From CF-118 sp035689345 (GTDB lineage: Bacteria; Chloroflexota; Dormibacteria; Dormibacterales; Dormibacteraceae): DNA of 55,026 nucleotides. The notes below the pieces were generated by a model. It had not been told where the DNA came from. It ran no database searches and saw only the letters and a list, made by a program, of their open reading frames with translations. Made by a program: the position numbers and the translations under genes. The DNA is taken from contig DASSLR010000031.1 in assembly GCA_035689345.1 (NCBI GenBank), positions 1 to 55,026 on the forward strand. Direction: 5' to 3'. Every line of letters starts with the position of its first letter. The stretch's first letter is position 1. Below are positions 9,079-17,610 of the stretch, piece by piece.

Positions 9079-10401
9079 ATGCCTAAGGTCACCATGGTCG
9101 GAGCAGGAAGCGCCGTCTTCGCGCGCCAGATCATCACCGACGTGCTGGCCGTCGACGGTCTCGACAGCGGCACGTTTGCGCTCGTCGACATCGACGCCAG
9201 CCGGCTCGAGCTGGCACGCGCCATCGCGCAGAAGCTGGTCGAGCTGTCAGGCAAGAAGTGGAAGGTCGAGGCGTCCACGGATCGCACCGAGGTGCTGGCG
9301 GGCACTGACTACGTCGTGAACTCGATCGAGGTGGCGGGTCTGCAGAACGTGCGCGCCGACTACGACATCCCGATGAAATACGGCGTCGACCAGTGCATCG
9401 GCGACACCATCGGGCCGGGCGGAATCTTCAAGGCGTTGCGCACGGGGCCGGCGTGGCTGGAGATCGTCGCCGACACCGAGCGCCTCGCGCCCAGGGCGAT
9501 GATCCTCAACTACACGAACCCGATGTCGATCCTCACGCTCGCGGCGGCGCGATCGACGTCGCTTCCGGTCGTGGGCCTGTGCCACAGCGTGCAGGGCACG
9601 TCGCGCCAGCTGGCCGAATACCTGAGCGTCCCATACGAGGAGCTCGAGTGGAGCTGCGCCGGCATCAACCACAACGCCTGGTTCACCAAGCTCGAGCACC
9701 GCGGCGTCGACCAGTACCCGCGACTGCGCGAGCTGGCGGCCAACAACCTGCGGATCTACGAGCGCGACCCGGTGCGCTTCGAGGTGATGCTCCACCTCGG
9801 CGCGTTCGTCACCGAGTCGAGCGGTCATTTCTCGGAGTACGTCCCCTACTTTCGCAAGCGGCCGGACCTGGTCAAGAAATACGCGCGCCCGGGTTACCTC
9901 GGCGAGAGTGGGTTCTACGCCAACAACTGGCCGGAGTGGCGGCGCGCCAACGACGAACGCATCGAACAGATGCTGAGTGGCAGAACCGAGATCCCGCGCG
10001 CGCGAAGCCTCGAGTACGGCGCGGACATCATCGAGGCTGCCGAGAAGGACAGCCCGGTCAGCATCTGGGGCAACGTCGTCAACGACGGCGCCATCGAGAA
10101 CCTGCCGGCGGGCGGCTGTGTCGAGGTCGAGTGCAAGGTCGACAGCGGCGGGTTCCACCCGGTGAGGTTCGGCAAGATTCCCGAGCAGCTGGCGGCGCTC
10201 AACCGCGCGCACATGGCCGTGCACGAGCTTGTCGTCGACGCTCTGGTGCACCACGACCGGCAGAGCGCGCTGTACGCGCTGTCCATCGACCCGCTGACCG
10301 CGGCGGTGTGCTCGCTGGACGAGATAGAGAAGATGTTCGACGAGATGTGGGAGGCGCAGCACGAGTTCCTCGCTCCGTTCGCCAACAGGGTGGAGGCCTG
10401 A
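9079..10401 (+). CDS. GH4 alpha-galactosidase/6-phospho-glycosidase-type enzyme (MelA-like)
   Basis: A 440-residue glycoside hydrolase family 4 protein. The N-terminal GAGSAVFARQI is the dinucleotide-binding loop. NYTNPM near residue 147, CHSVQG near 174 and GINHNAW near 200 carry the substrate, cysteine and histidine ligands of the catalytic Mn(II) site. GH4 enzymes use NAD+ and Mn2+ for an oxidation-elimination-addition mechanism. CHSVQGT resembles the alpha-galactosidase/alpha-glucuronidase branch rather than phospho-beta-glucosidases, so unphosphorylated alpha-galactosides are more likely. AAAAGGAGCT ahead of the ATG is a good ribosome site. No sugar transporter is adjacent. Confidence 0.85.
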   Translation: MPKVTMVGAGSAVFARQIITDVLAVDGLDSGTFALVDIDASRLELARAIAQKLVELSGKKWKVEASTDRTEVLAGTDYVVNSIEVAGLQNVRADYDIPMKYGVDQCIGDTIGPGGIFKALRTGPAWLEIVADTERLAPRAMILNYTNPMSILTLAAARSTSLPVVGLCHSVQGTSRQLAEYLSVPYEELEWSCAGINHNAWFTKLEHRGVDQYPRLRELAANNLRIYERDPVRFEVMLHLGAFVTESSGHFSEYVPYFRKRPDLVKKYARPGYLGESGFYANNWPEWRRANDERIEQMLSGRTEIPRARSLEYGADIIEAAEKDSPVSIWGNVVNDGAIENLPAGGCVEVECKVDSGGFHPVRFGKIPEQLAALNRAHMAVHELVVDALVHHDRQSALYALSIDPLTAAVCSLDEIEKMFDEMWEAQHEFLAPFANRVEA

Positions 10402-10403
10402 GA

Positions 10404-11033
10404 TTGGCGGAGTCGTTCAAGGGCTGGCCGGAGGACTTCCAGCGCTTCTTCATCGGGCTCCAGCTGGACAACTCGAAGAAGTACTTCGAGGCGCACCGCG
10501 GCCTCTACGAAGAATCCGTCAAGGCGCCGATGGTCGCGCTGCTCGAGTCGCTGGAGAAGGACTACGGCGAAGGCAAGGTCTTTCGCATCAACCGCGACAT
10601 CAGGTTCAGCAAGGACAAATCGCCCTACAAGACCAACATCGCGGCCACCGTGGGCATGGGACACAAAGGCGGCTACCTGTCCCTCGACGCGCGAGGCCTG
10701 ACCGTCGCCACCGGCCGCTACGAGATGAGCCCGGAGGAGCTCGCGATGTACCGCAAGAAGGCGGCGGCGGATGCGAGTGGCGGGCAGCTGGACGCGATCG
10801 TGAAGAAGCTCGTCAAGTCCGGCTACGAGCTCGGCGGAGAGGAGCTCAAGCGCGTGCCCGCGCCCTGGCCGCAGGATCACCCGCGGGCGGACCTGCTGCG
10901 CCGCAAGAGCCTCTACATCTGGAAGAACTTCGGCCTGCAGCCATGGCTCGGCAGCGCCGCGGCGCGACGCCAGGTGGTCAAGGTGTGGACCGACGCCCAG
11001 CCCCTGAACGACTGGTTCAACAAGAACCTCTAG
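10404..11033 (+). CDS. DUF2461 (TIGR02453) family protein
   Basis: A ~209-residue protein of the DUF2461 family: FFIGLQLDNSKKYFEAHR near the N-terminus, the basic FRINRDIRFSKDKSPYKTN block near residue 65, and LRRKSLYIWKNF near the C-terminus. The function is unknown. The frame starts at TTG 10404, two bases after the GH4 stop, so it is cotranscribed and probably coupled with it. Convergent with the LysR gene 12 nt downstream. Confidence 0.82.
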   Translation: MAESFKGWPEDFQRFFIGLQLDNSKKYFEAHRGLYEESVKAPMVALLESLEKDYGEGKVFRINRDIRFSKDKSPYKTNIAATVGMGHKGGYLSLDARGLTVATGRYEMSPEELAMYRKKAAADASGGQLDAIVKKLVKSGYELGGEELKRVPAPWPQDHPRADLLRRKSLYIWKNFGLQPWLGSAAARRQVVKVWTDAQPLNDWFNKNL

Positions 11034-11045
11034 CGCGTTCGGGGG

Positions 11046-11936
11046 CTACTTCGCTTTCGCGTCCCTCACGAGCAGTCGCCAGAACTCCTCGAGTGTCGGG
11101 CCGCCCTGCGCGCTGCGCCGGATCGCGTGGATGGGGCGCGTGACGGGCGCCATGGGCAGGCGCGTCAGCGCCCCGGCTTCGAGGTCTTCGCGGATGGCCA
11201 GCATGGGCAGGGCCGCGTAGCCCAGCCCGGCGAGCGCCGCGGCGCGCACGTACTCCGGGTGGCCCAGGTTCAGGACCTCCGACTGCTCGTAGGCCTCGCC
11301 GATCATCGTGCGCACCGTGCTCTCGGCCGACCACTCGCGGCCCCGGCCGAGGTAGCGGTGTTTCGCAAGCTGCGCGGACGTGACCCGCTTCAGCCGCGCC
11401 AGCGGGTGGTCGCGACGAACGACCAGGACCAGCTCGTCGTGGGTGAGCACCAGGCTGACCAGGTCGGGAAAGGGCTCGCCCTCGATGAGGCCGCAGTCGA
11501 GAGCGCCCGCTTTGACCTGGTTGTTGATGTCCCGCGAAGGTTCGACGGTCACGCTGAGCGTGATGCCTGGGAACTGGCGGTTGAAGTCGGCGAGGCGGGG
11601 CGGGAGGTAGTGGGTCGCGCACGTCGGGCTCGCGCCGAGGTGCAGGGAGCCGGCCTCGAGCATCTTCAGGGCCCGCGCCGAGTCCTCCACCACTTCGAAG
11701 GCGCGCAGCGCCGCGCGACAGCTGATGGCCAGGCCACGTCCCGCCTCGGTCAGGCGCACGCCGCGGCCGTCGCGCTCGAGCAGGCGGACGCCGACGGCCC
11801 GCTCGAAGTTGTGCACCTGCTGTGTGACCGCGCCCTGGGTCAGGTGCAGCGAGGCCGCGGCGCGGGAAACGTGCTCGTGCTCGGCGACCGCGAGGAACGA
11901 CCTGACCTGCTCGACGGTGAACGACGGCTTGCTCAC
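11046..11936 (-). CDS. LysR-family transcriptional regulator
   Basis: A 296-residue LysR regulator. The N-terminal winged HTH runs through FLAVAEHEHVSRAAASLHLTQ and QVHNFERAVGVRLLERDGR, and a periplasmic-binding-protein-like effector domain occupies residues 90-295. The effector cannot be predicted. The GTG start is 6 nt downstream of a strong TAATAT box (plus-strand 11943-11948) with no Shine-Dalgarno sequence, so the mRNA is probably leaderless. Two palindromes immediately upstream are the likely autoregulatory sites. The divergent gene is the Flp-type pilin at 12066. Confidence 0.92.
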   Translation of the reverse strand: MSKPSFTVEQVRSFLAVAEHEHVSRAAASLHLTQGAVTQQVHNFERAVGVRLLERDGRGVRLTEAGRGLAISCRAALRAFEVVEDSARALKMLEAGSLHLGASPTCATHYLPPRLADFNRQFPGITLSVTVEPSRDINNQVKAGALDCGLIEGEPFPDLVSLVLTHDELVLVVRRDHPLARLKRVTSAQLAKHRYLGRGREWSAESTVRTMIGEAYEQSEVLNLGHPEYVRAAALAGLGYAALPMLAIREDLEAGALTRLPMAPVTRPIHAIRRSAQGGPTLEEFWRLLVRDAKAK

Positions 11937-11942
11937 CGGGAC

Positions 11943-11983
11943 ATATTAGTGCGACTGATGGAATCCATTACGAATCGTCGTAA
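11943..11983 (-). promoter_or_regulatory. LysR gene promoter and two adjacent palindromes
   Basis: TAATAT (reverse strand, 11943-11948) is a near-perfect -10 box 6 nt before the lysR start. Just upstream are ATGGA-A-TCCAT (11958-11968) and TTACGA-ATCG-TCGTAA (11968-11983), which share one base. Both are perfect palindromes in otherwise GC-rich DNA. Their position around -10 to -50 fits binding by the LysR protein itself. Confidence 0.55.
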
Positions 11984-12047
11984 CACTGCAGGGCTATGAG
12001 GGATGCGCCGCAGCGTTGTAAGGGTACCGTAGCCGCCGGGAAGGGAG

Positions 12048-12058
12048 AAAGGAGGTGA
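12048..12058 (+). promoter_or_regulatory. Full-length Shine-Dalgarno sequence of the Flp-type pilin gene
   Basis: AAAGGAGGTGA ends 7 nt before the ATG at 12066 and is complementary to essentially the whole anti-Shine-Dalgarno end of 16S rRNA. It is by far the strongest ribosome-binding site in the window, where many genes have none. Confidence 0.85.
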
Positions 12059-12065
12059 ACGAAGA

Positions 12066-12227
12066 ATGGTGTGGAGGTGGCCGGGTCCGCAACGTCAGCG
12101 CGGTCAGGGCATGGTGGAGTACGCCTTGATCCTGGTGCTCGTGTCGATCGTCGTCATCGTGATTCTTCTAACCATGGGGAACCAGATCCAGAACGTCTTC
12201 TCCAACGTGGTCGCGGCTCTGGGCTAA
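12066..12227 (+). CDS. Flp-family type IVb pilin (small pilin-like protein)
   Basis: A 53-residue protein with the Flp/TadE-type pilin layout: a short basic leader (RQRGQG), then G-M-V-E-Y directly followed by one hydrophobic helix (ALILVLVSIVVIVILL) and a short polar tail (NQIQNVFSNVVAALG). The glutamate at position 5 after the cleavage glycine is the pilin hallmark; a TadV-type prepilin peptidase would cut after Gly15. A full Shine-Dalgarno sequence precedes it. No tad assembly genes lie within 12 kb on either side, so the apparatus must be elsewhere. The alpha-glucosidase GTG follows 11 nt after the stop. Confidence 0.85.
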   Translation: MVWRWPGPQRQRGQGMVEYALILVLVSIVVIVILLTMGNQIQNVFSNVVAALG

Positions 12228-12238
12228 TCTGGCGGGCC

Positions 12239-13810
12239 GTGCGGTCCGCATGGTGGCGCGGCGCGGTCTTCTATCAGGTCTACGTCCGGAGCTTCGCCGA
12301 CTCCAACGGCGACGGTGTCGGCGACCTGCCCGGGATCACGTCGCGCCTCGATTACCTGAAGTCGCTCGGTGTCGATGGACTCTGGCTCACGCCGTTCTAT
12401 CCGTCACCGCAGAAAGACCACGGATACGACGTCGCCGGCTACTACGAGGTCAATCCCGAGTACGGCACGCTGGAGGACTTCGATCGTCTCGTCGGCGAGG
12501 CGCACAAACGTCACATCAGCGTGCTCATCGACCTGGTGCCGAACCACACGTCGAGCCGGCATCCGTGGTTCCTGGCGGCGCTGAGCTCACCGGACGATCC
12601 GCACCGCGCGCTCTATCACTTCGTCCAGGGCCGTGACGGGGGGCCGCCCAACAACTGGCAGTCCGCGTTCGGGGGTCCGGCCTGGTCCCGGCTCGACGGC
12701 TCGGCTGAGTGGTACATGCACCTCTTCGCGCCCGAGCAGCCGGACCTGAACTGGTGGAACCCGGAGGTCCCGGCCGAGTTTCGCAAGATCGTCAAGTTCT
12801 GGCTCGAGCGCGGCGCTGACGGCTTTCGCATCGACGTGGCGGTCTCGCTGTACAAGCGTCGCGACCTGGCCGACCGGCCCATGGTTCCGCACCACATCAC
12901 GGGCGCGCCGACCGCGGCGCCGGGATTCGACATCTTCGACCAGCCAGAGGTGCACGACGTGTATCGCGATTGGCGACGCATCGCGGGCGGATACGAGCCT
13001 GAGCGCGTGCTCGTGGGCGAGATCTTCGACCCGGGCCGCCAGGCGCGCTACATCAAGCCCGACGAGCTGCACATGGCGTTCGCGATGCTGGATCGCCGCT
13101 GGGACGCGGCTTCGTGGAAGCAGGCCATCGATGTGTTCAGGCGCGCGGTCGCACGCGGGACCTCGCTCCCGAGCTGGACGCAGTCCAACCACGACGTGAT
13201 CCGGCACGTCACGAGGCTGGGCGGTCACGGCACAGGGACGCAGCGCGCGAAGGCGTCGGCGATGCTGCTGCTCGGCCTTCCCGGCCAGTATTTCATCTAC
13301 CAGGGCGACGAGCTCGGGCTCGAGGAGGCCTACGTTCCCCCGGAGCGGCGCGAGGATCCGCTGTTCCTCCACACGCAGGGAAGGCATCCGGGACGCGACG
13401 GCTGCCGGGTGCCCATGCCGTGGCGGCAGCACGAACCGAATGCCGGGTTCTCGACAGCGCCGCCGTGGCTGCCGATGCCGCCGGGCTGGGACCGCAACGC
13501 GGCCGACGCGCAGGCGCGGTCGTCGACGTCGATGCTCAGCCTGTACCGGCGGCTGCTCGAAACGCGGAAGCTCCTGGCGCGCCGGCTCCCGGCCACGCTG
13601 CGGTGGGCGCCATCGCCGAAGGACTGCCTCGTCTACCACCGCGGACCGCTGGCGGTCGCGTGCAGCTTCAGCCGCCGCCCGCTCGAGCTCGAGCTGCCGG
13701 GCCGGCTGCTGCTCGCCAGCTCGCCCGGCGTGACGAAGAGCGGCTGCCGCGTCCACCTCCCTCCGGACTCGGCCGCCTGGCTGGAGACCCGCCGCACAGC
13801 CGGTTCTTAA
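12239..13810 (+). CDS. GH13 alpha-glucosidase/oligo-1,6-glucosidase-type enzyme
   Basis: A 523-residue alpha-amylase-superfamily enzyme. YVRSFADSNGDGVGDL near the N-terminus and VPNHTSSRHPWF are typical of alpha-glucosidases and trehalose-hydrolysing members. The catalytic triad is visible: nucleophile Asp199 in GFRIDVA, acid/base Glu261 in VGEIF, and Asp319 in NHD. It probably releases glucose from short alpha-glucosides in the cytoplasm, since no signal peptide is present. The start is taken as GTG 12239; the frame is open upstream, but that part overlaps the pilin gene. The C-terminal beta domain is short. Confidence 0.85.
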   Translation: MRSAWWRGAVFYQVYVRSFADSNGDGVGDLPGITSRLDYLKSLGVDGLWLTPFYPSPQKDHGYDVAGYYEVNPEYGTLEDFDRLVGEAHKRHISVLIDLVPNHTSSRHPWFLAALSSPDDPHRALYHFVQGRDGGPPNNWQSAFGGPAWSRLDGSAEWYMHLFAPEQPDLNWWNPEVPAEFRKIVKFWLERGADGFRIDVAVSLYKRRDLADRPMVPHHITGAPTAAPGFDIFDQPEVHDVYRDWRRIAGGYEPERVLVGEIFDPGRQARYIKPDELHMAFAMLDRRWDAASWKQAIDVFRRAVARGTSLPSWTQSNHDVIRHVTRLGGHGTGTQRAKASAMLLLGLPGQYFIYQGDELGLEEAYVPPERREDPLFLHTQGRHPGRDGCRVPMPWRQHEPNAGFSTAPPWLPMPPGWDRNAADAQARSSTSMLSLYRRLLETRKLLARRLPATLRWAPSPKDCLVYHRGPLAVACSFSRRPLELELPGRLLLASSPGVTKSGCRVHLPPDSAAWLETRRTAGS

Positions 13811-13997
13811 CCCGAGCGCACCGGAGCGTTAAGGGGCTTCCTGTACGTTCGTGACGGGTCCGGGCAGCTCGTTCGCCAGGCTACGATTCGTCGCCGGCTT
13901 ACCGCCGCGGGGGCTGGGTAGCTGTGGCGAGGCCGGCCCTTCCGCGGGCGCTGACTTTTCGGGGGTTCCTGGATCGCCAACCGGTAATCTTGCGAGC

Positions 13998-16112
13998 GTG
14001 GCGCTGGGCGTGCGGGCTGACGAACAAACGGGCCCAGTTCCGGGTCCGGACGTCCCGCGCTACCTGAACCGCGAGCTGTCCAGGCTCGACTTCGACGAGC
14101 GCGTCCTGGCCATGGCCGAGGACCACCGGCTGCCCCTCCTGGAACGGGTCCGCTTCCTGAGCATCTTCAGCTCGAACCTCGACGATTTCTTCCAGGTGCG
14201 CGTCGCCGGGCTCAAGGAGCAGGTGCTGGCGGCCGTGGCGGTGGCGTCCCCTGACGGGATGACCCCGCTCGAGCAGCTGCGCGCGATCCGCCTGCGTGTG
14301 GAGGGGCTGATCCAGCGTCAGACCGGCCTCTTCAACGACGACATCGTGCCGGCGCTCGCGGCCGCGGGCATCACGCTGGTGCGCGGCGAGGACGTCACCA
14401 AGAAAGAGCTGAGCCAGCTGCACGCGGTCTTCCGGCAGCAGATCTTCCCGGTGCTCACCCCGCTGGCGGTCGACCCGGCGCACCCGTTCCCGTACATCTC
14501 GCACCTCTCGCTCAACCTCGCGGTGGTCGTGCGCGACCCGCAGCGCCACCAGCAGAGGTTTGCGCGCGTGAAGGTGCCGCCCGTGCTGCCGCGGCTCGTG
14601 CCGCTGGTGGAGGGCGAGCGCTACATCCCGATGGAGGACGTCATCGCGCTCCACCTGCAGTCGCTGTTCCCGGGGATGGAGATCGTCGACCACCATCCGT
14701 TCCGCGTCACCCGCGACGGTGACCTCGATGACATCGACAGCGACGCCGAGGATCTTCTCGCCGCGATCCAGACGGAGCTTCGTCGCCGCCGTCGCCACGC
14801 ACGCGTGGTTCGCCTCGAGGTCAACCCCGGCATGTCGCCGGAGGTGCTCGAGCTGCTCACGCGCGAGCTGGAGCTGCAGCCCTCCGACGTGTACCAGGTG
14901 GACGGGCCGCTCGACCTCTCGGCGGTGCACGCGCTGGCGCAGATCGACCGGCCCGACCTGAAAGAGGAGACGTGGACGCCGACCACGCAGCCGCGGTTGC
15001 AGGGCCTCGGCGCGGAGGTGCCGGACCTGTTCGTCGTGCTGCGCTCGGGCGACCTGCTCGCGCAGCATCCGTACGACTCGTTCGCCACGTCGGTGGAGGC
15101 GTTCATCGATCACGCCGCCGGCGACCCGAACGTGCTCGCCATCAAGCAGACGCTGTACCGCACGTCAGGCCCCAACAGCCCCATCGTGCGCGCGCTGATA
15201 CGCGCCGCCGAGGCCGGCAAGCAGGTGGTCGCGCTCGTGGAGCTGAAGGCTCGCGGCGACGAGCAGGCGAACATCGCGTGGGCGCGCGCACTCGAGGAGG
15301 CAAACGTTCACGTCGTGTACGGGCTCGTCGGTTTGAAGACGCACGCCAAGGTGACGTCGGTCGTGCGCCGCGAAGGCAGGCACATTCAGCACTACGTGCA
15401 CGTCGGCACGGGCAACTACAACCCCAGCACCGCGCACCAGTACGAGGACGTGAGCCTGCTGTCCGCCGACCCTGACCTCGGCGCGGACGTGACCGAGCTG
15501 TTCAACCTGCTCACCGGCTACAGCCGGCAGAACCGCTACCGCAAGCTGCTGGTCGCGCCGACCAACCTGCGTCCGGACCTCGCGCACCTCATCGAGCGCG
15601 AGGCCAGGCCGGGCGGACGGATCGTGATCAAGGTGAACAACCTGGTCGACCCCGACCTCATCGACGCGCTGTATCGCTCGTCGCAAGCCGGCGCCGAAGT
15701 CGACCTGATCGTGCGCAGCATGTGCTCGCTGCGGCCCGGCGTGCCGGGACTGTCGGATCGCATACGCGTGCGCTCGATCGTCGGCCGTTTCCTCGAGCAC
15801 TCGCGCATCTTCAGCTTCGGTCGTGGCGAGGAGGCCGAGCACTACCTCGGTTCGTCCGACCTGATGCCGCGCAACCTCGACCGCCGGGTCGAGGTGGTGG
15901 TGCCGGTCACTGATTCGCTGCTGCGCTCGCGCATCCAGAGCATCCTCGACGTCTGCCTTGCGGACGACGTGCTGGCGTGGGAGCTCGGCGCCGACGGTGC
16001 GTGGAGCAAGGTGCCCACGGTGGTGGGGTTGAACTCGCACCGGCGCTTCCAGGAGCTGGCGCTGGAACGGGCACGCTCGAACGGCGCGGCATCCCGCGTC
16101 ACCCATGGCTAA
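13998..16112 (+). CDS. ppk1: Polyphosphate kinase 1
   Basis: A ~704-residue PPK1 with the N-terminal YLNRELSRLDFDERVL segment, the SIFSSNLDDFFQVRVAGL helix, and paired phospholipase-D-like catalytic domains. KTHAKVTSV and HVGTGNYNP (with the histidine that becomes phosphorylated), EDVSLL and RVEVVVPV are canonical. PPK1 makes inorganic polyphosphate reversibly from ATP. I start it at GTG 13998, because the ~49 upstream residues have no PPK1 counterpart; GTG 14010 is an alternative. Its last 8 bases overlap the CYTH-CHAD gene. The 187 bases before it show no gene. Confidence 0.93.
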   Translation: MALGVRADEQTGPVPGPDVPRYLNRELSRLDFDERVLAMAEDHRLPLLERVRFLSIFSSNLDDFFQVRVAGLKEQVLAAVAVASPDGMTPLEQLRAIRLRVEGLIQRQTGLFNDDIVPALAAAGITLVRGEDVTKKELSQLHAVFRQQIFPVLTPLAVDPAHPFPYISHLSLNLAVVVRDPQRHQQRFARVKVPPVLPRLVPLVEGERYIPMEDVIALHLQSLFPGMEIVDHHPFRVTRDGDLDDIDSDAEDLLAAIQTELRRRRRHARVVRLEVNPGMSPEVLELLTRELELQPSDVYQVDGPLDLSAVHALAQIDRPDLKEETWTPTTQPRLQGLGAEVPDLFVVLRSGDLLAQHPYDSFATSVEAFIDHAAGDPNVLAIKQTLYRTSGPNSPIVRALIRAAEAGKQVVALVELKARGDEQANIAWARALEEANVHVVYGLVGLKTHAKVTSVVRREGRHIQHYVHVGTGNYNPSTAHQYEDVSLLSADPDLGADVTELFNLLTGYSRQNRYRKLLVAPTNLRPDLAHLIEREARPGGRIVIKVNNLVDPDLIDALYRSSQAGAEVDLIVRSMCSLRPGVPGLSDRIRVRSIVGRFLEHSRIFSFGRGEEAEHYLGSSDLMPRNLDRRVEVVVPVTDSLLRSRIQSILDVCLADDVLAWELGADGAWSKVPTVVGLNSHRRFQELALERARSNGAASRVTHG

Positions 16113-17610
16113 CGCCCCGCCCACTGAAAGAGAGGTCAAGCTAGGAGCCGGGCCGGCCTTCCACCTGCCGAGCCTCGACGGAGTGGTCGAAGGGGCGGTG
16201 GTGCAGCCGCCTGAGGTGCTGCGGCTCGAGACCGTCTATCACGACACACCCGACCTGCGCCTCGCCCGCTGGGGCGTATCGCTCCGCCATCGTGGGGGCG
16301 AGGGCTGGACTCTGAAGCTGTCGCCGCTGCCGGGCGCCGCCGCCACGCCAGGCGTGCTCGAGCGCACCGAGCTGAGCTACCCGGGCGGCCCGAAGAAGCC
16401 TCCCGAGGCGGCGGTGGCCGTGGTGCGCGCGTACGTGCGCCGCTCCGAGCTCGTGCCGGTGGCGCGCCTGTCCACGGTGCGGCGGCGGGTACGCCTCACC
16501 GACGCGGTCGGGAGCCGGCTCGCGGAGGTTGTGGACGACGAGGTGTCGGTGCGCGACGGGCGTCGCGTCGCGGCGAGGTTCCGGGAGATAGAGGTCGAGG
16601 TGCCCGACGGCCAGACGGCGCTCGACCCGCTGGTGAACCGGTTGCGCGGGGCCGGCGCCGGCGCTCCCGACCCGACACCCAAGCACGTGCGCGCGCTGGG
16701 GCCGCGGGCGCTCGAGCCGCCGGAGGTCGCGCCCGTGCCGGTGCTGCCGGACGCGGCAGCGAAGGACGTGATCCGCAGCGTGCTCGCGCAATCGGTCGCG
16801 CACCTGCTCCGCCACGATCCGATCGTGCGCACCGGCGGCGACCCGGAGGCGGTGCACCAGGCGCGGGTGGCCATCCGCACGCTGCGCTCCAACCTGCGCA
16901 CCTTCGGCCCGCTCCTCAGCCCCGAGTGGACCGAGCCGCTGCGCACCGAGCTGGGATGGCTCGGCCTCGCCCTCGGCGCGTTGCGCGACCGCGAGGTCCT
17001 GCTCGACCGGCTGCGTGAGCGCGCGACCTCGCTCCCGCACGGCGATCAGCGAGCGGCGGCGGCGCTGCTGTCGGTTCTCGACAAGGAGATCGAGGAGCTG
17101 AGGCGCAAGCTGATCGTCGATCTCGACTCGGCCCGTTACGTCGACCTGGTCGAGCGCCTGGTCGGCGCCGCGCTCATGCCGGCGACGCTTCCCGACGCCG
17201 ACCAGCCCGCGAAGGACGTTCTGCCGAAGCTGGCCGCGGGTCCGTGGCGCAGGTTGCGCTCGGCGGTGCGCCAGCTACCGGAGAATCCCACCGATCCTGA
17301 GCTGCACCGCATCCGCATCCTGGCCAAGCGCGCGCGGTACGCGGCCGAGGCCGTGCAGGCGGTGGCGGGACCCGCGGCTGCCAACTTCGCCAAGGCCGCG
17401 GCCAAGCTGCAGACGGTGCTGGGCGAGCACCAGGACAGCGTGACCGCGCAGGCGTGGCTGCGCGGAGCGCGCGCGACAGGGCGGCGGGCCTTCGCCGCAG
17501 GGGAGCTCATCGCGACCGAGCACATGGCCGCCGGTGACGCCCGCGCGAAGTGGCCGAAGGTGTGGAAGGCGCTCGACCGCAAGCGCCTGCGCACCTGGAT
17601 GAGCCAGTAG
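16105..17610 (+). CDS. CYTH and CHAD domain protein (polyphosphate-associated)
   Basis: A 501-residue two-domain protein. Residues ~8-200 are a CYTH triphosphate-tunnel domain starting with EREVKL (the ExExK motif), with RHRGGEGWTLKLSP as basic tunnel strands. Residues ~215-500 are a CHAD domain with HQARVAIRTLRSNLRTF and LHRIRILAKRARYAAEAV, the conserved His/Arg/Lys faces that bind polyphosphate. The CYTH part may hydrolyse tripolyphosphate; CHAD targets polyP granules. The ATG overlaps the ppk1 stop, so the two are translationally coupled. A single in-frame TAG separates it from the SixA-type gene. Confidence 0.92.
   Translation: MANAPPTEREVKLGAGPAFHLPSLDGVVEGAVVQPPEVLRLETVYHDTPDLRLARWGVSLRHRGGEGWTLKLSPLPGAAATPGVLERTELSYPGGPKKPPEAAVAVVRAYVRRSELVPVARLSTVRRRVRLTDAVGSRLAEVVDDEVSVRDGRRVAARFREIEVEVPDGQTALDPLVNRLRGAGAGAPDPTPKHVRALGPRALEPPEVAPVPVLPDAAAKDVIRSVLAQSVAHLLRHDPIVRTGGDPEAVHQARVAIRTLRSNLRTFGPLLSPEWTEPLRTELGWLGLALGALRDREVLLDRLRERATSLPHGDQRAAAALLSVLDKEIEELRRKLIVDLDSARYVDLVERLVGAALMPATLPDADQPAKDVLPKLAAGPWRRLRSAVRQLPENPTDPELHRIRILAKRARYAAEAVQAVAGPAAANFAKAAAKLQTVLGEHQDSVTAQAWLRGARATGRRAFAAGELIATEHMAAGDARAKWPKVWKALDRKRLRTWMSQ

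Noticed and set aside
12071..12238. N-terminal extension of the GH13 enzyme
   Set aside because: These ~56 residues have no family counterpart and overlap the pilin gene in another frame. GTG 12239 gives the standard N-terminus.
13851..13997. N-terminal extension of ppk1
   Set aside because: The open frame continues upstream, but the residues are Gly/Pro-rich, unlike PPK1, and have no ribosome site.
17608..17610. TAG between CYTH-CHAD and SixA read as pyrrolysine
   Set aside because: There is no catalytic site at that position and no hint of pyl genes. A coupled start after a normal stop is simpler.
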